Assembly: GCA_020622105.1 (NCBI GenBank)
Contig: JAHRYP010000009.1
Span: forward strand, 26,615-90,614
DNA from: Methylotenera sp.
GTDB taxonomy: Bacteria > Pseudomonadota > Gammaproteobacteria > Burkholderiales > Methylophilaceae
DNA: 64,000 nucleotides
Direction: 5' to 3'
Position 1 is the first letter of the stretch. Each line of letters opens with the position of its first letter. Shown here one piece after another: positions 38,810 to 50,832 of this stretch. The notes under the pieces were generated by a model that was given only the letters and a program-made list of their open reading frames with translations, searched no databases and was not told the DNA's origin. The position numbers were made by a program, and so were the translations under genes.

Positions 38810-40252
38810 TTATCTTGTAATAGTCAGGTTTTCAATCTCTTCATTGGTGATAGCGCTGTCGGCCAATGGTGCCTGTATCGCATTTTCCAGATCGTTTACA
38901 CTGGCAGCCAACTGAGAGTTTGCCAGCGCAATTTGCTGCTCGGCGATGACTTCTTCCAGTTTGGCATAGGTGAGCTCCAGCCGGTCACTTTCACCGGCAC
39001 GTAGCCTGTTATCCATGCGTCTGGTATTGGCCTGCTGCTGCTGGTATAGATTTTTCTTGTTGTCCAGTAGCTGTATAGACTGTGTCAGTCTGGCATTTGC
39101 AACATTAACTTCAGAAATGACATTGGTCTGTAGCGCTTCAAATTGTTTTGCCTCAACTTCGCGTAATTGCGTTGCTTCTGCAATCGCTAATTTATTTTTA
39201 GTCAGAATGGTCATCAGGCTGGATAAACCCAGTGACCATACTTTGTCGCCAAACTCATAGGCATAGCCGGGGCTGATGACTAAGTCAGGATATTGTTTCG
39301 CAATTTCCAGTTTCAATTTGGCTTCTGCCACTGCATAGCGCTCAAGTGCAATGCGAATGTCGAGACGATTCAACAGTGCACGGCTCTGTAAATCTGGCGC
39401 GATTGGGTTAAACAACGTATTTTTATCTGCAATATTTGCAGTATCTGCTAATTGCATTTGTTCAACTTGGCTTAGCGATAATCCCAGATTGTTAGCCAGT
39501 CTGGCAAGTAACACCAAATGATTACGTTGCTTTGATTCCAGTTCAGTATTCAGTGTTTGCAGCTGAAGTTTAGCGCGGCTTAACTCAATGTTAGATGACT
39601 CTCCAAGATCGATACGCTTTTGGTAAATGGAAACGATGTCTTGTCGGTATGCCTGTTCTTTTGACATCAGTTTTATCTGCTGACGATTGGCTTGGTATTC
39701 GTTAAAAGTTTTTGTTACTTCATTGCGTAATTGCCAGGCCGCTTGTGCAATTCTAAGTTTGGCAGCTTCTGCAAGATGTTGCGCACTTTCAATGCGAATA
39801 TTACGTTTGTTTGCCGTTTCAATAGGTATTTCAATGCTTAAGCTATAAGCATGCGGGCTGATCTCTTCACTTGCATTATTACTTTTTGAATATTGGCCAC
39901 CGACAGTAGGCAGCCGCATTTCTGCCGCGGTACGTTTTGCGGCTTCTGCGCTGCGCCACTGTGCACGAGCGATATCTAAACTCGGGTTGAAGAACAGGGC
40001 GCAATAAATCAGGTCATCTAATTTCCATTGCTGAATCGGCAACTGTGCAGATGTATAGCCGTTGTTGATCAGGTATTGATGGAATTGATCATTATCAGCG
40101 CGTCTATTGGCAATCTTTTGAGCAAGTGCTGTGGTATCGATTGGCTTGGCAATATATTCCTGGAATCCGCAGGCAGTAATGCTTAGGTACAGCAGCGAAA
40201 GCAGAGCGACTTTAGGCCTTGCCACTGGATATGAATAGGCAGAGTTACTCAA
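38810..40252 (-). CDS. TolC-family outer membrane efflux protein
   Basis: Lipoprotein-like N-terminus (LSITACGFQE), coiled-coil OEP repeats; same operon as RND pump. Confidence 0.88.
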   Translation of the reverse strand: MSNSAYSYPVARPKVALLSLLYLSITACGFQEYIAKPIDTTALAQKIANRRADNDQFHQYLINNGYTSAQLPIQQWKLDDLIYCALFFNPSLDIARAQWRSAEAAKRTAAEMRLPTVGGQYSKSNNASEEISPHAYSLSIEIPIETANKRNIRIESAQHLAEAAKLRIAQAAWQLRNEVTKTFNEYQANRQQIKLMSKEQAYRQDIVSIYQKRIDLGESSNIELSRAKLQLQTLNTELESKQRNHLVLLARLANNLGLSLSQVEQMQLADTANIADKNTLFNPIAPDLQSRALLNRLDIRIALERYAVAEAKLKLEIAKQYPDLVISPGYAYEFGDKVWSLGLSSLMTILTKNKLAIAEATQLREVEAKQFEALQTNVISEVNVANARLTQSIQLLDNKKNLYQQQQANTRRMDNRLRAGESDRLELTYAKLEEVIAEQQIALANSQLAASVNDLENAIQAPLADSAITNEEIENLTITR

Positions 40253-40293
40253 GATGATTAATCAAGCTTGCTGGTAATTTAGGAAGGTTGTAT

Positions 40294-40542
40294 TTAATTA
40301 ACGATTTCAGCGTGCACAGCATTTAATGCATCCTGCAGTGTTTCTTCGCTGAGGCTATTGATGGATGTTGCAAGTAAATCTGCCGCTTCTACAGCCGAAA
40401 TTGGCAGCTCATGGCTATCCATTTCTGCAATGAAGCCGGCAGCAACACCTGCAATTTTGAGTAAAGCCTGTCTTTCACGCATCAGAAGTTCTAATTCTGC
40501 ACGCAGCATGTTAATTTCATTTTGGTTAATTGTGTTTGGCAT
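40294..40542 (-). CDS. hypothetical protein (82 aa)
   Basis: Complete ORF directly upstream of the efflux operon, helical N-terminus NEINMLRAELELLMRERQALLKIAGVAAGFIAEM. Confidence 0.5.
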   Translation of the reverse strand: MPNTINQNEINMLRAELELLMRERQALLKIAGVAAGFIAEMDSHELPISAVEAADLLATSINSLSEETLQDALNAVHAEIVN

Positions 40543-40782
40543 GATGATCAGCTTTTAATTTTAATTGGGTCTAAAGGATTGAGTGTTATTCTCGCACAAT
40601 CATTAGCGGCACTGCTATATTTTCAGCAATCTATAACGATTGAACAGCTAAGTCGATTAAATAATGTGTCAGCAATGAATAATTTCCAGCTTTTTTATTT
40701 TATGTCTTTTCTGAATGTGAAAACTTGAGATACAATAACGAATTATCTGAACGGCTGATGTTTTGTAAGCCGTACACTACCT

Positions 40783-40867
40783 GCGAAAGTGGCGGAATTG
40801 GTAGACGCACTGGATTTAGGTTCCAGCGCCGCAAGGCGTGAGAGTTCGAGTCTCTCCTTTCGCACCA
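40783..40867 (+). tRNA. tRNA-Leu (anticodon TAG)
   Basis: gcgaaagtggcggaattggtagacgcactggatttaggttccagcgccgcaaggcgtgagagttcgagtctctcctttcgcacca; long variable arm, encoded CCA. Confidence 0.96.
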
Positions 40868-40972
40868 ACTTTACTTTAAATAGCATGTCATCAAGATGGC
40901 TTTTCTAGAAATATGATTTTCTAGGTGCATCTGTATCATGACGTGCGGTTAAAAAAATTTAGGAACTACAGC

Positions 40973-42277
40973 ATGGCTCTGAATGTTGAAACCCTCGGCA
41001 ACCTCGAACGCAGAATCACTATCAGCGTTCCGCTTCAGCCACTTGAGGCACAGATCAAACAACGATTAAACCAAATTTCACGTACGGCTAAATTTGCTGG
41101 TTTTAGACCAGGTAAAGCGCCAATGGGTTTGGTGAGTCAGCATTACGGCAGTCAAGTGCGTGATGAAGTTTACTCAGGCGCGGTTGAAAAAAGTTTTGGT
41201 GATGCAGTTGAAGAAAACAAATTGCGTGTTGCAGGTTTTCCAAACATTGAACACAAACCTTTCGATGCTGCTTCAGAAGTACTAGAGTACACAGCTACCT
41301 TTGAAATTTTCCCTGAAGTAGCTATCGGCGACTTGTCTAAAGTGAAAATCGAGCGCCCAGTGACTGAAATCTCTGATGCTGATGTTAAAAAAACATTGGA
41401 TGTGCTGGTTAAGCAGCGCGTAAGTTACGAGCCAGTTAAACGTGCCGCTAAAAAAGGTGATCGTATTAATGTTACCTTGAAAGCATACATGGATGGCCAG
41501 GAAGTTGAATCAACTGGCGAAGCTGGTATTGATCTGGTGATTGGTGAAGGTGGTCGCGTAGCTACGTTTGATGATGAATTAATCGGCGGTAAAACAGGCG
41601 CAAGCAAAAAGTTCGATATTACTTACCCAGAAGACTATGAGTCTGCACAGATTGCTGGTAAAACAGTGGGTTATGAGGTTACTTTTAACAGTGTATCTCA
41701 ACCTAAATATCCTGAAATTGATGCTGAATTTGCGAAAAGCCTAGGCATTGAAGACGGCGATGTTGAGAAGATGAAAGCTGAAATCACAGAAAGCCTGAAG
41801 CAAGAAGTTGCTAAGCGTGTAAGTGCTAAATTGAAAGAACAGGTTTTCCAGGCATTGGCTGATAACTCAGAGTTCGATATTCCACGTGCAATTCTGGAAG
41901 TTGAAATCAACCGCATGATGCAAACTACTGAGCAAAACCTCAAGCAACGTGGTGCCGATATGTCTAACATCAGACTTGAGCCATCAATGTTTGAAGATCA
42001 AGCTAAACGCAGCAGCAAATTGCGTTTACTGCTTGGTGAGTTGATCAATAAAAACGGTTTGCATGCAAATGCTGATCAGGTACGTGCAATGGTTGACGTG
42101 TTCTCACAAAGCTTTGAGCGTCCTGCAGATGTAGTGACCTGGTACTATGCTGATCCAAAACGTTTGGATGAGCCAGCAGCTTTAGCTACTGAAGAGAATG
42201 CTGTGAGCTGGGTGCTTACACAAGCTAAGGTAACTGATAAAAAAGTTAAGTTTGACGATTTAATGGGAACTGCCTAA
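40973..42277 (+). CDS. tig: trigger factor
   Basis: [42 protein letters not shown]; start at [10 protein letters not shown]; followed by clpP/clpX. Confidence 0.96.
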   Translation: MALNVETLGNLERRITISVPLQPLEAQIKQRLNQISRTAKFAGFRPGKAPMGLVSQHYGSQVRDEVYSGAVEKSFGDAVEENKLRVAGFPNIEHKPFDAASEVLEYTATFEIFPEVAIGDLSKVKIERPVTEISDADVKKTLDVLVKQRVSYEPVKRAAKKGDRINVTLKAYMDGQEVESTGEAGIDLVIGEGGRVATFDDELIGGKTGASKKFDITYPEDYESAQIAGKTVGYEVTFNSVSQPKYPEIDAEFAKSLGIEDGDVEKMKAEITESLKQEVAKRVSAKLKEQVFQALADNSEFDIPRAILEVEINRMMQTTEQNLKQRGADMSNIRLEPSMFEDQAKRSSKLRLLLGELINKNGLHANADQVRAMVDVFSQSFERPADVVTWYYADPKRLDEPAALATEENAVSWVLTQAKVTDKKVKFDDLMGTA

Positions 42278-42921
42278 TGAATATAATGCCGCAACCGCAA
42301 TCTCAGTTTGATCTAGCACCAAGTGGGCTGGGTTACATCCCAATGGTGGTTGAGCAGAGTGGTCGCGGCGAGCGTTCATATGATATTTACTCACGCTTGC
42401 TCAAAGAGCGTGTAGTATTTCTGGTTGGTCCGGTAAATGATATATCTGCAAACCTGGTGGTAGCGCAACTATTGTTTTTGGAAGCTGAAAATCCGGATAA
42501 AGATATCTATTTGTATATCAATTCTCCTGGTGGTTCTGTGACTGCCGGCATGTCAATCTACGACACCATGCAGTTTATTAAACCTGATGTAAGTACTTTA
42601 TGTATTGGACAGGCGGCGAGCATGGGTGCTTTTCTGTTAGCAGCCGGTGCGAAGGAAAAGCGTTTTAGTTTACCTAACTCACGCATCATGATTCACCAGC
42701 CTTCAGGCGGCTTCCAAGGTCAATCTTCTGACATTGAAATCCACGCAAAAGAAATTCTCTACTTGCGTTCAAAACTAAACGATATCTTGGCCTATCATAC
42801 TGGTAGAACAGCTGAAGAAATTGATCGTGACACCGAGCGCGATAACTTCATGAGTGCTGAGCAATCAGTTGCTTACGGCATGATTGATAAAGTGATCGGT
42901 AGCCGCATCGAAGCTGCATAA
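42277..42921 (+). CDS. clpP: ATP-dependent Clp protease proteolytic subunit
   Basis: [48 protein letters not shown]. Confidence 0.98.
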   Translation: MNIMPQPQSQFDLAPSGLGYIPMVVEQSGRGERSYDIYSRLLKERVVFLVGPVNDISANLVVAQLLFLEAENPDKDIYLYINSPGGSVTAGMSIYDTMQFIKPDVSTLCIGQAASMGAFLLAAGAKEKRFSLPNSRIMIHQPSGGFQGQSSDIEIHAKEILYLRSKLNDILAYHTGRTAEEIDRDTERDNFMSAEQSVAYGMIDKVIGSRIEAA

Positions 42922-42970
42922 TTGCATAAATTACTATATTAATAGTATAGTAAGTGCATCTAATTTGTAG

Positions 42971-42995
42971 AATAGCCTAATTCACTTAGGCTATT
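42971..42995. other. 10-bp perfect hairpin in clpP-clpX intergenic region
   Basis: AATAGCCTAA-ttcac-TTAGGCTATT. Confidence 0.6.
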
Positions 42996-43026
42996 TGGCG
43001 CAAAAAAACTTAATAGGACTACATTC

Positions 43027-44307
43027 ATGGCCACTAAAGCCGACGACGATAAATTACTTTATTGCTCTTTCTGTGGCAAAAGCCAACACGAAGTTAAAAA
43101 GTTAATTGCTGGGCCTTCCGTATTCATTTGTAATGAGTGTGTTGATTTATGCAATGACATCATCAAGGAAGAAGTGCTAAGTTCAGATGGACTAAAATCT
43201 ACTGAAGCCAATCTGCCCACACCTCAGGAAATCTGCAAAATACTGGATCAATATGTGATTGGCCAGACGCAAGCCAAGAAAAATCTGGCGGTAGCGGTAT
43301 ATAACCACTATAAGCGTTTGGGTCATAACAATTTGTCTAATGGCGGTCAAAAAGATGAAGTGGAAATTGCAAAAAGCAATATTCTGCTGATAGGGCCAAC
43401 CGGTTCAGGTAAAACCTTGCTGGCACAAACGTTGGCAAGGCTGCTGGACGTGCCGTTCGTCATGGCGGATGCCACTACATTGACCGAGGCTGGTTATGTG
43501 GGTGAAGACGTTGAAAACATCATGCAGAAGCTATTGCAGAAGTGCGATTACGATATTGAGAAAGCACAGCGCGGCATTGTTTATATTGATGAAGTGGATA
43601 AAATTTCACGTAAATCAGACAATCCTTCAATTACCCGTGACGTATCTGGTGAAGGCGTGCAGCAGGCATTGCTCAAACTGATCGAAGGTACTGTAGCTTC
43701 AATTCCACCTCAAGGCGGCCGCAAACATCCTAACCAGGAATTTGTTCAGCTTGATACCACCAATATTCTGTTCATTTGCGGCGGTGCATTTGATGGTCTG
43801 GAAAAAGTCATTCGCTTGCGTTCAGAAAAAGGCGGCATCGGTTTTGGTGCTGAAGTGAAAAGTAAGGTGGATGCTCGTGAAGTAGGTGCAGTGCTGAAAG
43901 ATGTCGAGCCTGAAGATTTAATTAAGTTTGGTTTGATTCCTGAGTTTATCGGTCGTTTGCCTGTAGTTGCCACGCTGGAGTCTCTTGATGAAGCTGCGCT
44001 GATGACGATTCTGACTGAACCTAAAAATGCGCTGACTAAACAGTATATCAAGCTGTTTAAAATGGAAGGCGTAGACTTGGAGTTCAGGGAGTCTGCGTTA
44101 CTGCTGATTGCGAAAAAGGCTTTAGAACGTAAAACCGGTGCGCGTGGTTTGAGATCAATTATGGAACACTCTCTGCTCGAAATTATGTATGAGCTGCCAT
44201 CTTTGAAAAATTTAAGCAAAGTAGTAGTAGATGAAGGTGTTATCCGTGGTGATACGCCGCCTATTTTGATTTATGAAGATAAGCCGGCAGAAGAGGCTGC
44301 AGGTTAA
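43027..44307 (+). CDS. clpX: ATP-dependent Clp protease ATP-binding subunit
   Basis: N-terminal zinc finger [47 protein letters not shown]. Confidence 0.98.
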   Translation: MATKADDDKLLYCSFCGKSQHEVKKLIAGPSVFICNECVDLCNDIIKEEVLSSDGLKSTEANLPTPQEICKILDQYVIGQTQAKKNLAVAVYNHYKRLGHNNLSNGGQKDEVEIAKSNILLIGPTGSGKTLLAQTLARLLDVPFVMADATTLTEAGYVGEDVENIMQKLLQKCDYDIEKAQRGIVYIDEVDKISRKSDNPSITRDVSGEGVQQALLKLIEGTVASIPPQGGRKHPNQEFVQLDTTNILFICGGAFDGLEKVIRLRSEKGGIGFGAEVKSKVDAREVGAVLKDVEPEDLIKFGLIPEFIGRLPVVATLESLDEAALMTILTEPKNALTKQYIKLFKMEGVDLEFRESALLLIAKKALERKTGARGLRSIMEHSLLEIMYELPSLKNLSKVVVDEGVIRGDTPPILIYEDKPAEEAAG

Positions 44308-44341
44308 GCATCTTTATTAATTAATATATCTCTAATGTCAA

Positions 44342-44384
44342 AAATTAGCCCAGCAAACTTTTAGTTTTGTTGGGCTAAATTTTT
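44342..44384 (+). terminator. rho-independent terminator after clpX
   Basis: TTAGCCCAGCAAAcTTTTAgTTTTGTTGGGCTAAATTTTT. Confidence 0.75.
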
Positions 44385-44598
44385 ATGTTTGTCACCACTA
44401 AAGCTTTCAATCGTCTATTTCTCACTAGACTATTTTCATTTTCTACATAAATTTCGTTAATTTTCTTATAAATTTATTTTTAAGACACTAAATTGGTGCT
44501 TAAATATCAACTAGCACTTGAACTCATAAGAATTAACCCCATCAACAGCTATATAAGTGTTTATTACTTATTTTTAGCTTAATTTTGGAAGTCTACAC

Positions 44599-47055
44599 AT
44601 GGCACAATTATTACCTTCATATAGTCCAGATAGCGGTTTGTTACCGCTACTGCCGTTGCGTGATGTCGTTGTATATCCGCATCTGGTAATCCCTCTTTTT
44701 GTTGGACGCACAAAATCCGTCAAGGCACTTGAACTTGCGTCAGAAGGCAATAAGCAGATTCTATTGGTTGCGCAGAAATCTGCCAGCAAAGACGATCCGG
44801 AAGCGAGCGATTTGCATGAAGTGGGTACGATAGCAACTGTACTGCAAATGCTGAAGCTGCCAGATGGCACAGTCAAGGTGCTGGTTGAAGGCGTGCAGCG
44901 CGCAAAAATCAGTGAGTTTACCGAGACGGAAGAGTGCTTCGCAGCACGTCCTGAGCTCGTTGCAGATTCTGAAACTGATGTAGAAATACAGGCATTAATG
45001 CGCACGGTATTTGCGCAGTTTGATCAGTATGTCAAATTGAATAAAAAAATTCCGCCGGAAATTTTGACTTCACTGGCTACTATAGATGAAGCCGGGCGTC
45101 TGGCTGATACGATTGCCGCACATTTGACACTCAAACTTGAAGAAAAACAAAAAATTCTTGAAATGTTTGACGTTGCCGAGCGTCTGGAGCATCTGTTACG
45201 CCTGATGGAAGGCGAAATTGATATCTTGCAGGTTGAAACGTAACTGTGGCCGCGTTAAGCGCCGATGGAGAAAACCCAGCGCGAGTATTATTTGAATGAA
45301 CAAGTAAAAGCTATCCAGAAAGAGTTAGGCGAGCATGATGAAAACGCCGAGATGGATGAGCTTGAGAAACGTATTGAAGAAGCCAAACTGCCTAAAGATG
45401 CGCAGGCTAAGGTTACTAGTGAGCTGAAAAAATTGAAACTGATGTCACCGATGTCAGCAGAGGCCTCAGTAGTACGTAATTATATTGATACCCTGATTAG
45501 CTTGCCGTGGAATAAAAAAACCAGAATCAGCAAGAATCTGGCCAAGGCTGAGGCTGTGCTCGATGATGACCATTATGGTCTGGAAAAGGTTAAAGAGCGT
45601 ATTGTCGAGTACCTTGCGGTGCAGCAACGTGTGGATAAAATCAAAGCGCCAATCTTGTGTCTGGTAGGGCCTCCTGGTGTAGGTAAAACTTCACTTGGCC
45701 AAAGTATTGCCAAAGCCATTAACCGTAAATTTGTGCGTATGGCTTTGGGCGGTGTGCGCGATGAGTCTGAAATCCGTGGTCATAGACGTACTTATATTGG
45801 CTCAATGCCCGGCAAGATCTTGCAAAGTATGTCTAAAGTCGGCGTTAAAAATCCGCTGTTCCTGCTGGATGAGGTCGATAAGCTAGGCCAAGACTTTAGA
45901 GGCGACCCTTCATCAGCATTGCTGGAGGTATTAGACCCGGAACAGAATCATACGTTTGTCGACCACTATGTCGAGGTTGAGTATGACTTGTCTGATGTGA
46001 TTTTTGTGGCAACTGCCAACTCAATGAATATTCCTGCACCTTTGCTGGATCGTATGGAAATTATCAATCTATCTGGATATACAGAAGATGAAAAAGTCAA
46101 CATTGCAATGCGTTATCTGTTGCCTAAGCAGTTGAAGTCACATGGCTTGAAAGATGATGAATTGCATGTGTCTGAGGCGGCGGTACGCGATATTGTACGT
46201 TATTACACCCGTGAGGCTGGCGTTCGTAGACTGGAGCAGGAAGTTGCCAAAGTGTGCAGAAAAGTTGTTAAAGAGTTGCTCACGGCCAAAGCGAAGAAGG
46301 CTGCAGCAGCGCCTAAGAAAATTAACGTTACACCCAAGAACCTTGATAAGTATCTGGGTGTGCAGCGTTACGATTATGGCGTTGCCGCAAAAGAGAATCA
46401 GGTTGGCCAGGTTACAGGTCTCGCTTGGACGTCAGTTGGCGGCGAGCTGTTAACGATTGAAGCGGTGTTGCTGCCAGGTAAAGGTAAAACCACTACTACT
46501 GGTAAGCTCGGTGATGTCATGAAAGAATCTACGCAGGCAGCGATGAGCGTAGTTAGAAGCCGCGCACAGCGTTTAGGTATCGCTAACAACTTCTATGAAG
46601 AGAATGATATTCATATTCACTTCCCTGAAGGAGCTACGCCTAAGGATGGCCCGAGTGCCGGTATTGCGATTACTACCGCTCTGGTTTCAATTTTGACAGG
46701 CATTCCTGTGCGTGCAGATGTTGCAATGACTGGTGAAATTACGCTGAGAGGCGAAGTATTGCCTATCGGCGGTTTGAAAGAAAAACTGCTGGCAGCGCAC
46801 CGTGGCGGCATTAAAACAGTATTGATTCCGCAGCAAAACGTCAAGGATCTGACCGATGTGCCGGAGAACATTAAAAACCATCTGGATATTCATCCGGTAA
46901 AATGGATTGATGACGTGTTGGCATTAGCTTTGGCTTCAGTGCCGGTGCCTTTGCCGGAAGCTGCAGATGTTAATGAAAATCCTGTAAAAGAGGTTCAACT
47001 TGCTGATAATTCTCAGGAAACACAGTCCACGTCATTAGACGCTATAAAACATTAA
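44599..47055 (+). pseudogene. lon: ATP-dependent protease La (Lon), interrupted at 45236-45264
   Basis: N-terminal ORF (LLPLLPLRDVVVYPHLVIPLFVGR) ends EGEIDILQVET*; the same reading frame resumes at [23 protein letters not shown] and runs through [15 protein letters not shown] and [16 protein letters not shown]. Confidence 0.93.
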
Positions 47056-47190
47056 TAAAATAAGTGCTGATATCGGTCTATAAAGGCTTGACACGGCCTT
47101 TGTAGGCTTGATATAAAGACAATGCGAGGATCGTTCCTCATAGAAATTACCGTTGTTTTTCTTTAATAAACCTTAATAAGGGGATTACAC

Positions 47191-47463
47191 GTGAATAAAT
47201 CAGAACTAATTGATCAAGTTGCAAGTGCTGCAGGTATTTCTAAAGCTGCTGCAGGTCGTGCATTAGATGCAACAACTGCTGCAGTGACAAAAGCGTTAAA
47301 AAAGGGTGATCTTGTAACATTAATCGGCTTTGGCACTTTTTACGTAGGTAAACGTGAGGCTCGTAACGGTCGCAATCCTCGCACGGGTGAAACAATCAAG
47401 ATCAAAGCTGCTAATTCTCCTAAATTTAGGGCTGGTAAAGCGCTCAAAGATGCTGTAAACTAG
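47191..47463 (+). CDS. hupB: DNA-binding protein HU-beta
   Basis: [50 protein letters not shown]. Confidence 0.97.
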   Translation: MNKSELIDQVASAAGISKAAAGRALDATTAAVTKALKKGDLVTLIGFGTFYVGKREARNGRNPRTGETIKIKAANSPKFRAGKALKDAVN

Positions 47464-47482
47464 CGTTTTCGTTGGTTGAGCA

Positions 47483-47558
47483 GGGTGCTTAGCTCAGTTG
47501 GTAGAGCGTCGCCCTTACAAGGCGAATGTCAGCGGTTCGACCCCGTTAGCACCCACCA
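47483..47558 (+). tRNA. tRNA-Val (anticodon TAC)
   Basis: gggtgcttagctcagttggtagagcgtcgcccttacaaggcgaatgtcagcggttcgaccccgttagcacccacca; GGGTGCT/AGCACCC acceptor stem. Confidence 0.96.
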
Positions 47559-47678
47559 AAAACCGACGATAATGTTAAGTGACTAAGCCGTTTCTAATTT
47601 ATTAAATTTAGAGTGCTGGTAGTTTAAGCACTCTTTATTTTGTAAAAAATATCTATGATATAGAAACGCAGATTTTAT

Positions 47679-47755
47679 GGAGTGGTAGTTCAGTTGGTTA
47701 GAATACCGGCCTGTCACGCCGGGGGTCGCGGGTTCGAGTCCCGTCCACTCCGCCA
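47679..47755 (+). tRNA. tRNA-Asp (anticodon GTC)
   Basis: ggagtggtagttcagttggttagaataccggcctgtcacgccgggggtcgcgggttcgagtcccgtccactccgcca. Confidence 0.96.
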
Positions 47756-47757
47756 AA

Positions 47758-47793
47758 TAAAAAAAGCGAGTCTTAGGACTCGCTTTTTTTATT
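47758..47793 (+). terminator. rho-independent terminator after tRNA-Asp
   Basis: AAAAAAGCGAGTCttaGGACTCGCTTTTTTT. Confidence 0.85.
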
Positions 47794-47967
47794 TCTACTT
47801 TATGTTTACTTCGCATCAAAAGAACTGATTCCGTTTGTACTGTGTCATACACAGTTACTGCATATCTAGCCTGTAACTGTGATATATTAATGCGGTTTTG
47901 GTTGGTACTTGTTTCGTGCAAGTTCGACAATGTTTTACTTATCAGTGAAAATTTAAAAGAGAGTTTT

Positions 47968-49869
47968 ATGTTAGATAGTATCCGTTCTGTTGCAAAAGGT
48001 TGGGTTGGTAAAACCTTGTTGGCCTTGATCACGATTCCTTTTGCCTTGTTTGGTATTGACTCATATTTAAGCGATGCCGGTAATAATGTTGCTGTTGCTA
48101 AAGTGGATGGCACTAACATCACAATGCAGGAGTATTCAAATGCATTGCAAAACCTGCGCAATCGACTTCAGTCTGAAGGTAAGGTTGATCCTGCAGAGCT
48201 GGATAATCCTCAAGTTAAAATGTTGGTATTGGATCGTTTGATCAATCAGCAATTACTGGAAAAAGAGATTCGTAGTGCCAAATATGCAATCAGTGATGCG
48301 CAGCTGGCCACCTACATTACCGGTATGCCAAACTTTCAGAAGGATGGCAAGTTCTCACAAGAAATGTATGATGAGTTGCTGCAGCAGAATCAGCTGACAC
48401 CTAAAAAATTCGAAGCTTCCATACGCGCTGACTTGCTAGCGCAACAGGCGCAAGATGGTGTCGCTAAGCTTGGTTTTATCTCAAATGCACGTGCTGAAAG
48501 CACTTTGAAACTGCTCAAGCAAAAACGTCTGGTTACGATTTCTGAAATAAAAACAAAAGACTTTATTGATCAGGTAAAAGTTGATCCGGCAGAAGTTAAG
48601 GCTTATTACGACAAACATAAAGAAAGTTTACGTAACCCTGAACAAGTAAAAATTGAATTTCTATTGTTGTCCGCAAGCAGCTTGGTGCCGACAATACAGG
48701 TGGATGATGCCGAAGTTAAGAAGTTTTATGATGAAAATGCATCAAAATTTCAGGGTAATGAACAAAGACGTGCTAGCCATATCTTAATTGGTTTCGGTGT
48801 GAATGCTAGCGCTGAGCAAAAGCAGGCGGCTAAAGCAAAAGCTGAAGAACTGCTGGCGGCAATTAAAAAGAACCCGAAGTCATTTGAGGAGTTGGCAGTT
48901 AAAAACTCTCAGGACCCAGGCTCAGCAACTAAAGGTGGTGACCTTGGCAGTTTTGGCCGTGGCGCAATGGTTAAACCTTTTGAAGATGCGGCATTCGGCA
49001 TGAAAGTTGGTCAGGTAAGTGATCTGGTTGAGTCTGAGTTCGGCTACCATATTATCAAGCTTACTGAAATTACGGGTCAGAGCTCGGATTTTGAGAGCCT
49101 GAAACCACAAATTAAAGCTGAATTGATTTTCCAGAAGGCACAAGCAGCCTTTACGGAAAAAGCCGAGACTTTTAGTAATACTGTATATGAACAATCAGAT
49201 AGCTTATTGCCTGCAGCTAAAACCTTTGGTGGTCAGGTACAGACATCAGACTGGTCAACACGTGAAGATATTGCAAAATTCTTTAAGAGTGACAAAATTG
49301 TAGGCGCAGTATTTTCTGCAGAGTCTTTAAAAGAGCGTCGCAATACTGAAGCGGTTGAGATTTCACCGAATAATTTATTGTCTGCCCGCGTACTGGATTA
49401 CAAACCTGCAACGCCTAAAACTTTTGATGAAGTTAAAGCTGGCATTGAGGCGTTGTTGAAACTTGAGGCTGCTGCAAAACTTGCTGTTGCTAAAGGTGAA
49501 GCTGCGCTTAAAAGCTTGCAACAGGGTAAAGAAGTTGCTGATGTAGAATGGATTCCTGAAGTGACTGTGGATCGCAAAACTGCAGAAGGTTTGACACAAC
49601 TGGCAATGACACAGATCTTTAAGACTGATGTAAGTAAATTACCTGCTTATTCAGGCTTAGCTGATAGCAAACAAGGTTACTTGTTGGTTAAAGTGATTAG
49701 TGTGGATAATTCAGTATCAGGTGATGAAGAATCTATTAAGAGTAAGAAATCAGAACTGAATGCGGCTTTAGCAGATGAGTATCTGACAGCTTACAAGCAA
49801 TCATTACGCGAAAAAGCCAAGATCAAAGTTAACGAAAGATTGTTAATGGATAAAAGCGCTGAACAATAG
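47968..49869 (+). CDS. ppiD: SurA N-terminal / parvulin-type peptidyl-prolyl isomerase, PpiD
   Basis: MLDSIRSVAKGWVGKTLLALITIPFALFGIDSYL; parvulin domain RRASHILIGF...GSATKGGDLGSFGRGAMVKPFEDAAF; follows hupB. Confidence 0.94.
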   Translation: MLDSIRSVAKGWVGKTLLALITIPFALFGIDSYLSDAGNNVAVAKVDGTNITMQEYSNALQNLRNRLQSEGKVDPAELDNPQVKMLVLDRLINQQLLEKEIRSAKYAISDAQLATYITGMPNFQKDGKFSQEMYDELLQQNQLTPKKFEASIRADLLAQQAQDGVAKLGFISNARAESTLKLLKQKRLVTISEIKTKDFIDQVKVDPAEVKAYYDKHKESLRNPEQVKIEFLLLSASSLVPTIQVDDAEVKKFYDENASKFQGNEQRRASHILIGFGVNASAEQKQAAKAKAEELLAAIKKNPKSFEELAVKNSQDPGSATKGGDLGSFGRGAMVKPFEDAAFGMKVGQVSDLVESEFGYHIIKLTEITGQSSDFESLKPQIKAELIFQKAQAAFTEKAETFSNTVYEQSDSLLPAAKTFGGQVQTSDWSTREDIAKFFKSDKIVGAVFSAESLKERRNTEAVEISPNNLLSARVLDYKPATPKTFDEVKAGIEALLKLEAAAKLAVAKGEAALKSLQQGKEVADVEWIPEVTVDRKTAEGLTQLAMTQIFKTDVSKLPAYSGLADSKQGYLLVKVISVDNSVSGDEESIKSKKSELNAALADEYLTAYKQSLREKAKIKVNERLLMDKSAEQ

Positions 49870-49931
49870 TACCCAAAATACTAATCCAGGACTACGGTTT
49901 TTAACTCAGTTTTGGCTTGGTTCAAGGTAAT

Positions 49932-49960
49932 AAAAAAGGACGCTAACGCGTCCTTTTTTA
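49932..49960 (+). terminator. rho-independent terminator between ppiD and fabI (convergent)
   Basis: AAAAAAGGACGCtaacGCGTCCTTTTTT. Confidence 0.85.
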
Positions 49961-49993
49961 TTTGCTTAACTCTGGTGATTAATCAGTGGTTAA

Positions 49994-50779
49994 TTAATCA
50001 ATTACGCCAGCTGCAGTAATGTTCATGCCGCCGTCTACATAAGTGATTTCACCGGTAATGCCTGAAGCCAGGTCGCTGCAAAGGAAAGCTGCTGCATTGC
50101 CGACTTCATCAATAGTTACATTACGGCGCAAAGCAGCGTGCTTTTCATTGAAGCCTATCATTTTATCAAAGTCGGCAATACCTGACGCTGCAAGCGTTTT
50201 AATCGGGCCTGCGGACACCGCATTCACGCGGATGCCACGTGGGCCTAAGCTTTGTGCTAAATAGCGTACATTCGCTTCTAAACTGGCTTTGGCAACACCC
50301 ATCACGTTGTAGTTAGGCATGGTACGTTCTGCACCCAGATAACTTAATGTAAGCAGACTGCCTTTGCGACCTTCCATCATTGGATAGGCGGCTTTAGCCA
50401 GCGCTGAAAAGCTGTATGAGCTGATGTCATGGGCGATACGGAAATACTCACGGTTGATGTTATCCAGATAATCACCGTCTAATGCTACTTTTGGCACAAA
50501 TGCAACTGAGTGCACCAGTGAATCCAAACCGTCCCAATGTTTTGCCAGTGCCGGGAATAAGGCATCAATCTGTGCATCTTCCGCAACGTCACACGGCAAT
50601 ACGATTTTAGAGTCAAAATCCGCGGCTAAATCGGCAACGCGTTTTTCGTGCTTTTCCATTTGATAGGTAAATGCAAGTTCAGCGCCTTCACGCTTCATTG
50701 CTGCTGCGATACCGTAAGCGATAGAGCGGTTGCTTAATAAGCCCGCGATGAGTACTTTTTTGCCTGCTAAAAATCCCAT
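49994..50779 (-). CDS. fabI: enoyl-[acyl-carrier-protein] reductase (NADH)
   Basis: [58 protein letters not shown]. Confidence 0.97.
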   Translation of the reverse strand: MGFLAGKKVLIAGLLSNRSIAYGIAAAMKREGAELAFTYQMEKHEKRVADLAADFDSKIVLPCDVAEDAQIDALFPALAKHWDGLDSLVHSVAFVPKVALDGDYLDNINREYFRIAHDISSYSFSALAKAAYPMMEGRKGSLLTLSYLGAERTMPNYNVMGVAKASLEANVRYLAQSLGPRGIRVNAVSAGPIKTLAASGIADFDKMIGFNEKHAALRRNVTIDEVGNAAAFLCSDLASGITGEITYVDGGMNITAAGVID

Positions 50780-50832
50780 AATGAATCCTGTAATGATTTA
50801 TCAAATCTGTTATTGGTTTTGCTACGCGGCAC

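Noticed and set aside
14410-45270. Programmed ribosomal frameshifting as explanation for split gpx/ppsA/lon/ATP-grasp genes
   Set aside because: No consistent slippery heptamer plus downstream structure at the junctions, indel sizes and directions differ, and lon has in-frame stops between same-frame halves.
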